Source: UMGS755 sp045590535
Lineage (GTDB): Bacteria; Bacillota; Clostridia; UBA1381; UBA9506
Assembly (NCBI GenBank): GCA_045590535.1
Contig: JAZNRE010000045.1
Coordinates: 1-24,772, forward strand
Length of the DNA stretch: 24,772 nt
Direction: 5' to 3'
This document shows, one piece after another, positions 8,286 through 14,790 of this stretch. Position numbers and translations under genes: made by a program. The first letter of the stretch is position 1. Each line of letters opens with the position of its first letter. The notes under the pieces are model-generated. The model saw only the letters and a program-made list of their open reading frames with translations. It was not told the origin of the DNA and searched no databases.

Positions 8286-8807
8286 ATGTCAAAGAACAGA
8301 AAAACGCTGACGAAATTAACGATGAGTGCCATGTTTGCCGCCTTAACGGCTGTAACAACCGCTTACATTTTTCACATTCCCATGGCGCTTTTTGGCGGTC
8401 AGGGCTATGTGCATGTGGGTGACGCTATCATTTATCTAGCGGCAAGCTGTTTGCCCGTTGGTTATGCCTGTGTGGCAGCCGCTTTGGGCGGTGCTGCTGC
8501 TGACCTTATGTCCGGCGCAGCCTTGTGGGCACCCTGGACTTTCATAATTAAAGCCCTGGTGGCTCTTTGCTTTTCGGCAAAACAGCCAACCCTTTTACAT
8601 AAACGAAATTATTTTGCCACCATTTTGGCAGCCCTCATAACCATCGGAGGCTATTATGTGGCGGAGGGCTTTCTTTACGGCAACTGGATTGCCCCGATTT
8701 ATTCCACCATCGGCAATCTTGTGCAGGCAGGTGCCAGCGCTGCCCTGTATATTGTCATTGGTTTTGCGCTGGACCGCATTCACATAAAAAAACAACTGTC
8801 AATATAA
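8286..8807 (+). CDS. ECF-transporter substrate-binding (S) component family membrane protein
   Basis: The 173-residue protein has about six hydrophobic helices and a short Lys/Arg-rich N-terminus (MSKNRKTLTKLTMSAMFAA), a typical arrangement for S components of energy-coupling-factor importers for vitamins and metals. Characteristic features include the early A-rich helix, the GYVHVGDAIIYLA segment and a Gly/Ala-rich helix with AADLMSG. It resembles the TIGR04002 group, which is often found beside TIGR01440/DUF436 genes, as here. The substrate is unknown. ATG at 8286 follows AAGGAG. DUF436 begins 23 nt after its stop, so the two are probably one operon. The shared EcfA/EcfT energising module is not in this window. 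Confidence 0.8.
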   Translation: MSKNRKTLTKLTMSAMFAALTAVTTAYIFHIPMALFGGQGYVHVGDAIIYLAASCLPVGYACVAAALGGAAADLMSGAALWAPWTFIIKALVALCFSAKQPTLLHKRNYFATILAALITIGGYYVAEGFLYGNWIAPIYSTIGNLVQAGASAALYIVIGFALDRIHIKKQLSI

Positions 8808-8830
8808 CATTTTGCGAAGGAAGAAAAAAG

Positions 8831-9382
8831 ATGTATAAGGATATTACAAACCAGGCGGCGTTAGCCGTTTCGGAATTGATTGAGGCTGCCGGACTCCGCG
8901 CCGGTGATTTATTTGTTGTGGGCTGCTCCACCAGCGAGGTAGCAGGTGAGCACATCGGCAAAGGCTCAAGCATTGACATTGCCCACGCCCTGTGGGACGG
9001 CATTGCACCCCTTTTGGCCGAAAAGGGTATTTATCTTGCCGCACAATGCTGCGAACACTTAAACCGTGCTGTGATTTTAGAAGAAGCGGCTGCTACAAAG
9101 TTTGGCTACGAGCCTGTGAATGTGGTGCCGCAGCCAAAGGCCGGCGGCTCTTTTGCCACAACGGTTTATGAGCGGATGGAAGCTCCGGTTGCCGTAGAAA
9201 ATGTGAAAGCCAAAGCCGGCATTGACATTGGCGGCACCTTAATCGGCATGCAGCTGAAAGCCGTGGCTGTGCCGGTGCGCCTCTCCATTGACACCATTGG
9301 CAAAGCACACATTCTTTGTGCCCGCACCCGTCCCAAGTTCATTGGCGGCACCCGTGCTCATTATGATGAAAGTCAGCTGTAA
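8831..9382 (+). CDS. DUF436 / UPF0340 (YwlG, TIGR01440) family protein of unknown function
   Basis: The 183-residue soluble protein matches the YwlG family: an N-terminal helix, GDLFVVGCSTSEVAGEHIGK near residues 25-45, QCCEHLNRA near 75, the central VPQPKAGGSF, and KAGIDIGGTLIGM toward the C-terminus. Conserved Cys and His residues (GCSTSE, CCEHLNR) could form an active or metal site, but no reaction is established for the family. Start: ATG at 8831 behind GAAGGAAG. It follows the S-component gene by 23 nt, which suggests it handles the imported compound; this is inference from linkage only. Confidence 0.9.
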   Translation: MYKDITNQAALAVSELIEAAGLRAGDLFVVGCSTSEVAGEHIGKGSSIDIAHALWDGIAPLLAEKGIYLAAQCCEHLNRAVILEEAAATKFGYEPVNVVPQPKAGGSFATTVYERMEAPVAVENVKAKAGIDIGGTLIGMQLKAVAVPVRLSIDTIGKAHILCARTRPKFIGGTRAHYDESQL

Positions 9383-9465
9383 TGAAATGCCCGGGCGGTG
9401 CATAAGGTGTTTTGTGTGACACTTTGCTCTTTGTAATGAATTATTTTTAACAGGAGGTTGCCGCA

Positions 9466-10272
9466 TTGGATTTTATAAAAACTTTCATTCTCGGATTAGT
9501 GGAGGGCATCACCGAATGGTTGCCCATCAGCAGCACGGGTCATATGATTTTAGTGAATGAATTTATGAGAACCACCGACAGCTTTTTGGCCACAGATGTG
9601 TTTTTATATGTAATTCAGCTTGGGGCTATTTTGGCCATTGTAACCCTTTATTTTCACAAGCTAAATCCCTTTTCGCTGAAAAAAACAAAGGCAGAGCGAG
9701 AAGCAACCTGGGTTATGTGGTTTAAGGTTTTGGTGGCTTGCATCCCCGCCGCTGTCATTGGTCTGTTGCTTAATGACTTTATGGAGCATTTTGAAAACCC
9801 GTGGGTTATCAGCGCAACTTTGATTATCTATGGCGTTGCTTTTATTTTGGTTGAGCGGAAAAACAAAACCACTACCACCACCGCCATGAATCAGCTTTCC
9901 TGGCGCACAGCCCTTTTGATTGGGTTGTTTCAGGTGCTTTCCATTGTGCCGGGCACATCCCGTTCCGGCGCTACTATTTTAGGTGCTATTCTCTTGGGTT
10001 GCTCCCGTGAGCTTGCCGCAGAGTTTTCGTTCTTTTTGGCCGTTCCTGTGATGGTGGGTGTCAGCGTTTTAAAGCTTGTCACAAACGATTACATCATGAC
10101 CGGCACGGAATGGGGACTTTTGCTCTTTGGCATGGTGGTTGCTTATTTTGTTTCCATGGCGGCGGTAAAGTTTTTGACAGACTATGTAAAACGCCACGAC
10201 TTTAAGCTGTTTGGCTGGTATCGAATTGTTCTGGGCCTTTTGGTCATTTTGTTTTTCTCAATCTTTCGTTAA
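9466..10272 (+). CDS. uppP: Undecaprenyl-diphosphatase UppP (BacA)
   Basis: Integral membrane phosphatase that recycles undecaprenyl pyrophosphate to the monophosphate carrier used in peptidoglycan and wall polymer synthesis; also known for bacitracin resistance. The 268-residue protein has about eight hydrophobic helices. Motif 1 is LVEGITEWLPISSTGH (Glu13, Glu17, Ser/Thr-Gly-His at 22-26) and motif 2 is PGTSRSGAT (162-170); both are intact. It starts with TTG at 9466, supported by AGGAGG a few bases upstream. It has its own strong terminator downstream and stands among other envelope genes. Confidence 0.96.
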   Translation: MDFIKTFILGLVEGITEWLPISSTGHMILVNEFMRTTDSFLATDVFLYVIQLGAILAIVTLYFHKLNPFSLKKTKAEREATWVMWFKVLVACIPAAVIGLLLNDFMEHFENPWVISATLIIYGVAFILVERKNKTTTTTAMNQLSWRTALLIGLFQVLSIVPGTSRSGATILGAILLGCSRELAAEFSFFLAVPVMVGVSVLKLVTNDYIMTGTEWGLLLFGMVVAYFVSMAAVKFLTDYVKRHDFKLFGWYRIVLGLLVILFFSIFR

Positions 10273-10285
10273 TTTTTAAAAACTT

Positions 10286-10319
10286 AACCACCTGCACATA
10301 TAGTGCAGGTGGTTTTTTT
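10286..10319. terminator. Terminator between convergent uppP and the M23 gene
   Basis: A perfect 12-bp stem (10286-10297 with 10303-10314) around ATATA, followed by T7 on the plus strand. Confidence 0.9.
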
Positions 10320-10322
10320 GTT

Positions 10323-11060
10323 TTATGAAATCAACTCTTCCGGATTTTGGTAATCATCCCCCGCCATGACGGCAAAATGGAGATGCACTTCTTCAAGCAT
10401 CTCGGCAGAGGCGCTGTTGCCAACGGCGGCAATACACTGTCCCTTTGTGACGCTCTCGCCCTCTTTCACCATTTCCACCGAGGCTAAATTCTGATACATG
10501 CTTTTATAGCCGCTGCCATGGTCAATGATGATAGTAAAGCCCATTTGCGAGTCCTGATAGGCCCGTTCCACAACGCCGTCACCGGCCGCACGAACCTCTG
10601 TGCCACTATCGGCCCGCAGGTCAACCCCTGCATGAATGCGCCAATCGCCCATGGTTTTTGATTTTATCAGCGTATCCTGTGAAAACGGCGTGATAATGTC
10701 GCTCTCAATGGGCCAAGCAAGCTCCGGCGGCTCCGTTTGCACCGCCGATGCCATTAAAGCCGCCGGCGTTTCCGGCTCTTCGGTTTTGGCCGGCGAGATG
10801 GTCCCCTCTGGTGTTTGGGAGGGCAAAGCCGGTGCCTGCGGCAAGGGCTGTGAGGTTACGGGTTTTGGGATCGCCGACGCATAGGGCACCGGCGTGGGCA
10901 ATTCGAGGGGTGTTTCCGTTTTCATGTTTTGTGTTATGGCGGACATGCGAAACAGCGCAATCAGTGCTGCACTGCCCACAAAAAGCGCCAGTCCTACTCT
11001 TATGTAGGACCCTTTGTTTTGTTGCTGTCTTTTTTTTCGTTGGTTTTTTGATTGCTTCAT
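10323..11060 (-). CDS. SpoIIQ-like M23 (LytM) peptidase, membrane-anchored
   Basis: The 245-residue protein has a very basic N-terminus (MKQSKNQRKKRQQQ), one membrane helix (about 20-38), a Pro/Thr-rich spacer to about 115, and a C-terminal M23 domain. The metal residues are present: His143 and Asp147 in WRIHAGVD, and His226/His228 in HLHFAV. The stretch from PFSQDTLIKSKTMGDW through TIIIDHGSGY matches the SpoIIQ pattern (DTL..SKT..DWR.H.G.D) of clostridia, in which the LytM site is intact, unlike B. subtilis SpoIIQ. If so, it acts in the forespore outer face, bridging to SpoIIIAH during engulfment. A general cell-wall hydrolase is the alternative. The start ATG at 11060 follows AGAAGGGA. No convincing sigma-F promoter was found. 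Confidence 0.8.
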   Translation of the reverse strand: MKQSKNQRKKRQQQNKGSYIRVGLALFVGSAALIALFRMSAITQNMKTETPLELPTPVPYASAIPKPVTSQPLPQAPALPSQTPEGTISPAKTEEPETPAALMASAVQTEPPELAWPIESDIITPFSQDTLIKSKTMGDWRIHAGVDLRADSGTEVRAAGDGVVERAYQDSQMGFTIIIDHGSGYKSMYQNLASVEMVKEGESVTKGQCIAAVGNSASAEMLEEVHLHFAVMAGDDYQNPEELIS

Positions 11061-11198
11061 GTGTATCCAGTCCCTTCTTTGCTACTGTGTTCTTATTTTT
11101 TTCTTAACGCTGGAAAATTATTCACGACCAACTGTTTTTTGGACTACTTTTTGTATAAAGTAATTATTTTTGATTATACTGAAAAATAAATATTGCTC

Positions 11199-11227
11199 TT
11201 GCATTTTTTATTGAAACTTGATACAAT
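11199..11227 (+). promoter_or_regulatory. Rubredoxin promoter
   Basis: -35 TTGCAT (11199-11204), 17-nt spacer, -10 TACAAT (11222-11227), 33 nt before the rubredoxin ATG. Confidence 0.65.
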
Positions 11228-11259
11228 AAAAACACATTACAGCGTGAGGAGGTTTTATG

Positions 11260-11421
11260 ATGGAAAAATTTGAATGCACCGCCTGCGGATATATTTACGA
11301 TCCTGAAGTTGGCGATCCTGAAAACGGTATTGAGCCGGGCACCGCTTTTGCTGACCTGCCTGAAGATTGGGTTTGCCCTCTGTGCGGCCTTGGCAAGGAT
11401 ATTTTTGAGCCTGCCGAATAA
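11260..11421 (+). CDS. Rubredoxin
   Basis: A 53-residue one-iron electron carrier, usually serving oxygen and peroxide detoxification in anaerobes. The sequence starts MEKFECTACGYIYDPEVGDP; the iron ligands are Cys6 and Cys9 in CTACG and the pair in VCPLCG near position 39-42. GIEPGTAFADLPEDW between them is the family norm. Two adjacent in-frame ATG codons (11257 and 11260) exist; the second is preferred because GGAGG (11248-11252) is then 7 nt away. A terminator hairpin follows after about 20 nt. No rubrerythrin or reductase gene is adjacent. Confidence 0.95.
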   Translation: MEKFECTACGYIYDPEVGDPENGIEPGTAFADLPEDWVCPLCGLGKDIFEPAE

Positions 11422-11430
11422 GGTTTTACT

Positions 11431-12414
11431 TTGGTACAAAGTCTAAAAAAACACCATTCCCATATACTAGTAGTAACAATGATATGGGGTGGTGTTTTTT
11501 TGTATATTGTTCAATTGGATAAACCCTATACCTATGATGTGCTGCAGCAGGATTTAAAAACTCTTTGCAGTGAATATTCCTTTTTAGAACCCTTCTCTTT
11601 AGGCGCCTCGGTTCGGGGGCGCACTCTTTGGGCGCTGCGCTGGGGCAAGGGCGAGAAACGAATTTTTTTAAACGGCGCCCATCACGGTATGGAATGGATT
11701 ACCTCTATGCTTTTAATGCGAATGGTGGAAGAATGCTGCCGGCAATACCGGGACGGCACCGCCATCGGCAATGTGCAATTTCGAAAGCTCTACGAAAGCA
11801 TCAACCTGGTTGTTTGCCCCATGGTGAATCCCGACGGGGTATCTCTTGCGGTGAACGGACTAGAAGAAGATATGCCGCCAATTTTAAAAACCCGTCTGCG
11901 CTCTTATAACGGCGACAGCGATGACTTTTCAAAGTGGCAAGCCAATATTAACGGCGTGGATTTAAATCACAATTATGACGCCGACTTTGAAAAGGGCGTT
12001 TTTCACCAACACAGGCTGGGCATTTTCAGTCCCGGCCCCACCCGGTATAGCGGCACCGAGCCGGAAAGCGAACCGGAAAGCCGCGCCATAGCGGATTTCA
12101 CACGGTTGTTTAAGCCCCATCTTGCCGTTGCCTATCACACCCAAGGGGAAGTGATTTATTATGATTTTAACGGCATGACCACCGAGAGGGGCAGGGAAAT
12201 GGCAGAGGCCATGGCACAAATCAGCGGTTATGAGCTGGATAAAACCGAAGGCATGGCCAGTTTTTCCGGCTATAAAGACTGGGTGATTCAAAAAATGCAC
12301 ATCCCTGCCTTTACCATTGAGGCAGGTCTGGGAGAAAATCCGCTGCCCATCGGCCAGTTTGATAAGATTTTTTATGATAACCTGCCCATGCTGATGTATT
12401 TGTTGACGGCATAG
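11431..12414 (+). CDS. M14 zinc carboxypeptidase family (gamma-D-glutamyl-diamino acid peptidase type)
   Basis: Probable zinc peptidase cutting the D-Glu-diaminopimelate link of peptidoglycan peptides, as in endopeptidase I/MpaA-like proteins. Motifs: zinc HxxE in LNGAHHGMEWITS, the third zinc His in VAYHTQGE, NPDGV and DLNHNYD in the substrate cleft, and catalytic-type Glu in TIEAGLG. The start is uncertain. The longest form uses TTG 11431 (weak TAAGG upstream) and would add a hydrophobic, membrane-anchor-like head, but that DNA is also a textbook terminator hairpin for rubredoxin. Alternatives are ATG 11479 or TTG 11515, the latter giving MDKPYTYDVLQQ exactly at the domain start; neither has a good ribosome site. 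Confidence 0.88.
   Translation: MVQSLKKHHSHILVVTMIWGGVFLYIVQLDKPYTYDVLQQDLKTLCSEYSFLEPFSLGASVRGRTLWALRWGKGEKRIFLNGAHHGMEWITSMLLMRMVEECCRQYRDGTAIGNVQFRKLYESINLVVCPMVNPDGVSLAVNGLEEDMPPILKTRLRSYNGDSDDFSKWQANINGVDLNHNYDADFEKGVFHQHRLGIFSPGPTRYSGTEPESEPESRAIADFTRLFKPHLAVAYHTQGEVIYYDFNGMTTERGREMAEAMAQISGYELDKTEGMASFSGYKDWVIQKMHIPAFTIEAGLGENPLPIGQFDKIFYDNLPMLMYLLTA
11443..11505 (+). terminator. Terminator hairpin overlapping the 5' end of the M14 gene
   Basis: AAAAACACCA-type sequence at about 11445-11455 pairs with TGGTGTTTTT at about 11490-11500, extended inward by CCATAT/ATATGG, and is followed by T-rich sequence. It is best read as the rubredoxin terminator, although it lies inside the longest M14 reading frame. 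Confidence 0.75.
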
Positions 12415-12422
12415 ACACAACT

Positions 12423-12567
12423 ATTATAACATAGGTTTTTCTGTTGTATTATAAAGGTTAATTTTATGTTATAATGAACACATACATTAATGAATTTTAA
12501 TAGGTTGTGTTCATTGCACCACAATTCTCCTTAAATAAATTTCTTTAATGAAAAATTGTGGTATAAT
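12423..12567 (+). promoter_or_regulatory. Structured leader element, copy 1, before the ribbon-helix-helix gene
   Basis: Three inverted repeats lie in series. First, ATTATAACATA/TATGTTATAAT (12423-12433, 12465-12475). Second, AATGAACACA/TGTGTTCATT (12473-12482, 12506-12515) around a 23-nt loop. Third, ACCACAATT/AATTGTGGT, just before a TATAAT at 12562-12567. TATAAT boxes occur at 12470 and 12562, the latter with an extended TGG; neither has a good -35. The part from 12469 to 12569 is about 85 percent identical by eye to 21338-21439 before the serine recombinase, with paired substitutions in both shared stems. Confidence 0.7.
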
Positions 12568-12601
12568 AGATTACATAAGATATGAAACGAGGGTGATGAA
12601 C

Positions 12602-12775
12602 ATGGCATTTACGCCAAGAGAAACCAAAAAGAAGGTTAAAGCCGGCTATAAAACGCTTTATATTAAAGATGAACTGGCTGAAAAAGTCAATAGCCTTGCT
12701 AAAAAGCACGATACGAGCTTTAATAATATAGTTATAAGCATTCTCGAAGATTTCTTTAAAGAAAACGAAGCATAA
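12602..12775 (+). CDS. Small ribbon-helix-helix (Arc/CopG-like) protein
   Basis: A 57-residue basic protein with a Lys-rich head (MAFTPRETKKKVKAGYKTL) followed by a short strand (KTLYI), a helix (ELAEKVNSLAKKH) and a second helix (SFNNIVISILEDFF). This strand-helix-helix order, with the T/S-N turn between helices, is typical of ribbon-helix-helix DNA-binding proteins such as Arc/CopG, often antitoxins or plasmid/transposon regulators. No toxin gene is next to it. Start: ATG at 12602 with GAGGGTG 6 nt upstream. The gene is preceded by the structured repeat that also precedes the recombinase at 21577, so it may be a remnant of, or a regulator for, a mobile element; that link is inference. Confidence 0.75.
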   Translation: MAFTPRETKKKVKAGYKTLYIKDELAEKVNSLAKKHDTSFNNIVISILEDFFKENEA

Positions 12776-12784
12776 AAATATGAA

Positions 12785-12812
12785 AAGAGCCCACTCAAAA
12801 GAGTGGGCTCTT
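12785..12812. terminator. Hairpin after the ribbon-helix-helix gene
   Basis: AAGAGCCCACTC (12785-12796) and GAGTGGGCTCTT (12801-12812) form a perfect 12-bp stem. The T-tract is better on the minus strand (TTTTCATATTTTT), so it may also stop transcripts coming leftward from ssrA. Confidence 0.7.
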
Positions 12813-12870
12813 ACAATATGTTGTTGAAGGGTTAGCAAGCTCTATAGCTTTAAAAATTCACTATCGCAAA

Positions 12871-13133
12871 AACCTTTCGGAGTTCGATTCTCTCTTAATC
12901 TATGGACACAAAAAAGCACACCATAAAAGGTGTGTTTTTTATAAATATAAAATTCGCAAAAAGGTGATAGTGAGCAGGTTGGCGTTAAAACGGCGCGTTT
13001 ACAAGCCGTTAGCCAACGGGAACGAGCCTTTTTGCGAAAGAGGAGAAGTAAGGAAGCGGGCGAACGACTTTTTTGCATAAAAAAGTCGAAGCAAAGCGGA
13101 CTTTGCTTCGACGTGGTGGAGACGAGGAGAATC
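12871..13133. repeat. Second, distal copy of the ssrA 3'-flank with inserted hairpins
   Basis: Read on the minus strand from 13133: an exact copy of the tmRNA 3' end (13113-13133), then a 160-bp hairpin cluster. It then has a terminator-like hairpin (about 12911-12940) and a sequence at 12871-12902 that is repeated at 13255-13284 apart from a two-base indel. The hairpins are GTCGAAGCAAAG/CTTTGCTTCGAC (13085-13096, 13101-13112), CGACTTTTTT/AAAAAAGTCG (13065-13074, 13079-13088) and a nested cruciform. The cruciform is TTCGCAAAAAGG/CCTTTTTGCGAA (12953-12964, 13027-13038) enclosing TTGGC/GCCAA and AACGGC/GCCGTT. No protein gene is credible here. Confidence 0.8.
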
Positions 13134-13290
13134 AATAAGCCTATGGCTTATCACATTTGCGACCCATTCTGCTGCACTCCGTTTCGCAGCAATCGGTACC
13201 CGCAAATGCGCTTTGCACGAAAAACAATTCGCCGAATTGTTTTTTGCCGCGCAAACCTTTCGGAGTTCGATTCTCTTAATCTATCTAATG
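13134..13290. repeat. Hairpin cluster between the two tmRNA 3'-end copies
   Basis: Holds ATAAGCC/GGCTTAT (13135-13151), CATTTGCG/CGCAAATG (13154-13161, 13201-13208) enclosing GCTGC/GCAGC (13171-13175, 13186-13190), and a 12-bp stem around C13232 (13220-13231 with 13233-13244). It ends with an inverted copy of the tmRNA T-arm strand, GGAGTTCGATTCTC (13262-13275). The same 14 bases occur at 12878-12891. Confidence 0.8.
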
Positions 13291-13332
13291 ACACACAAAA
13301 AGCACACCATAAATGGTGTGCTTTTTGTGTGT
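13291..13332 (-). terminator. ssrA terminator
   Basis: A perfect 20-bp stem (13291-13310 with 13313-13332) directly abuts the tmRNA CCA end; its core AAAGCACACCAT is followed on the minus strand by TTTTTGTGTGTC. A similar hairpin recurs at about 12911-12940. Confidence 0.85.
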
Positions 13333-13678
13333 GGTGGAGACGAGGAGAATCGAACTCCTGTCCGAAAACACCGCCGGTTCGGGCTCTCCGAGTGCAGCTT
13401 GTGATCGGGATTCCTCCCACTGTCAGCTCACAAGCAGGCTGACAGCTTCAGTAGCTTCATTGATACCTGGCCGGCGCAAAGCTTAGCCGACTCATGTTCA
13501 CTGCTAATCGATGCCCTGTCCCTGATCGCAGTCACTCAAGGCAGGACAGCTGCCATAATTAGGCAGCAGCTAATTCTGTATTAGCGTTTAAATTTAAAAA
13601 TTGCGATTTTTTTAAGTGGCACCGCGCCACTACTCGCTCCCGGACCTTTACTGTCCCCGTCGAAACCGTTGCGTCCCC
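13332..13678 (-). ncRNA. ssrA: Transfer-messenger RNA (tmRNA)
   Basis: Rescues ribosomes stalled on broken mRNA together with SmpB. The 5' end reads GGGGACGCAACGGTTTCGAC, and the 3' end has the T-arm GGAGTTCGATTCTCC, acceptor strand and encoded CCA, giving about 347 nt. The tag reading frame ends NANTELAAA then TAA; the resume codon is not certain, but the frame upstream reads SQFLNL. The final three alanines are one more than the usual LAA end. Its promoter and terminator are both clear. hslO is divergent from it. Its 3' end has been copied downstream (see repeats). Confidence 0.95.
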
Positions 13679-13693
13679 AAGTGATAGAGATAT

Positions 13694-13722
13694 ATTATAA
13701 CGCCTTTTAAACCTTTTGTCAA
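13694..13722 (-). promoter_or_regulatory. ssrA promoter
   Basis: Minus strand -35 TTGACA (13717-13722), 17-nt spacer, -10 TATAAT (13694-13699): a full consensus sigma-A promoter, as expected for an abundant stable RNA. The mature 5' end lies about 16 nt downstream of the -10. Confidence 0.92.
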
Positions 13723-13802
13723 GTGTTGTTTGCAAAATTTTATTTTCCCGGGCTTTGCCCTTCAAAACCCCTTTGTTTTACAGGGCTTTTTAAAAATTTT
13801 GA

Positions 13803-13831
13803 TTGCTTTTTGCAAATAGATGCACTATAAT
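13803..13831 (+). promoter_or_regulatory. hslO promoter
   Basis: -35 TTGCTT (13803-13808), 17-nt spacer, -10 TATAAT (13826-13831), followed by a leader of about 47 nt. It probably serves the hslO-trkA-trkH-pptA run. Confidence 0.7.
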
Positions 13832-13884
13832 GTATACTGTGATATCTTATTTAATTTTATGCATACTATAAGGAAGAGGTTAAT

Positions 13885-14757
13885 ATGGGACATATAACAA
13901 AAGCAATGGATGCAGGAGGCAATGTGCGCATTAGCTTTATTAACAGCCACGACATTGTTAACACTGCTCAAAAAATTCACAACACTTCTCCGGTGGTAAC
14001 CGCCGCTTTAGGTCGAAGCTTAACGGTTATGGCCTTGATGGGTGCTCTACTGAAAGAGCCTACTGATAATGTTACTGCCTATATTAAAGGCGATGGACCT
14101 TTGGGCGGCATGGTGATAACCGCCGACGGCGCCGGTATGGTGAAAGGTTATGCCTATCAGCCGCTGGTTGACCTTCCTTTAAAGAAAGGTAAGCTGGATG
14201 TGGGCGGTGCCATTGGTCGTGGCTCTTTAGCCATCTCCCGTGATTTAGGGCTTAAAGACCCTTATGTAGGCAAAGTGCCTCTTGTGACCGGCGAAATCGG
14301 CGAAGACTTTACCTATTATTTTGCCATGTCTGAGCAAACACCCACCGCTATCTCTTTAGGTGTTTTGGTGGATACCGATTTATCGGCAAAGCAGGCCGGC
14401 GGTTTGATTGTACAGCTGATGCCTGGGGCCGACGACAAAACGGCAGCGCTTCTTGAAAGCAATTTGCGTAACATGCCCCCCATCACCACGCTGCTGGAGG
14501 AAGGACAAACGCCTGAAATGATTATCGAAACCGCTCTGGAGGGTTTTTTTGTTAAATACTTAGACGGTGTTGATTATGAATACCGCTGCGATTGCAGCAT
14601 GGAAAAAATCTCCCGCGCCTTAATCAGTTTGGGCGCCGAGGAGCTGGCTGACATGATTGAAAAGGACGAGGGCGCTGAAATCACCTGTCAGTTCTGCCCG
14701 AAGGTTTACCGGCTGAACACCGAAGAGCTAAAGGCTCTTTATGAATCAGCCAAATAA
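13885..14757 (+). CDS. hslO: Redox-regulated chaperone Hsp33
   Basis: Holdase activated by oxidation and heat in the cytoplasm, keeping unfolded proteins soluble. The 290-residue protein matches the family throughout: N-terminal fold with GRSLTVMALMG and KGDGPLGG, and the C-terminal zinc switch with Cys235-x-Cys237 (RCDCS) and Cys268-x-x-Cys271 (CQFCPKVY). All four cysteines are present, so the redox switch is intact. ATG 13885 follows AGGAAGAGG. trkA begins 33 nt after its stop in the same direction. Confidence 0.96.
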   Translation: MGHITKAMDAGGNVRISFINSHDIVNTAQKIHNTSPVVTAALGRSLTVMALMGALLKEPTDNVTAYIKGDGPLGGMVITADGAGMVKGYAYQPLVDLPLKKGKLDVGGAIGRGSLAISRDLGLKDPYVGKVPLVTGEIGEDFTYYFAMSEQTPTAISLGVLVDTDLSAKQAGGLIVQLMPGADDKTAALLESNLRNMPPITTLLEEGQTPEMIIETALEGFFVKYLDGVDYEYRCDCSMEKISRALISLGAEELADMIEKDEGAEITCQFCPKVYRLNTEELKALYESAK

Positions 14758-14790
14758 AGGATTGGTTAAAAAGGAAAGGTGACTATAGCC

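Noticed and set aside
12423..12567. Invertible promoter flanked by inverted repeats
   Set aside because: The arms are only 9-11 bp and 23-31 nt apart, too short and close for a typical recombinase inversion switch; paired substitutions fit folding better.
12953..13351. CRISPR array
   Set aside because: Repeats are palindromic and of different sequence, without regular direct repeats and spacers.
12842..13442. Several open frames of 60-136 codons on both strands around the ssrA 3' flank
   Set aside because: They cover tmRNA sequence and perfect hairpins, have no ribosome sites, and include the spurious EFDSPRLHH-type peptide from tRNA-like T-arms.
13559..13765. 68-codon minus-strand open frame ending ANTELAAA
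   Set aside because: It is the tmRNA tag frame extended backward through the tRNA-like domain and the promoter; only the tag part is translated.
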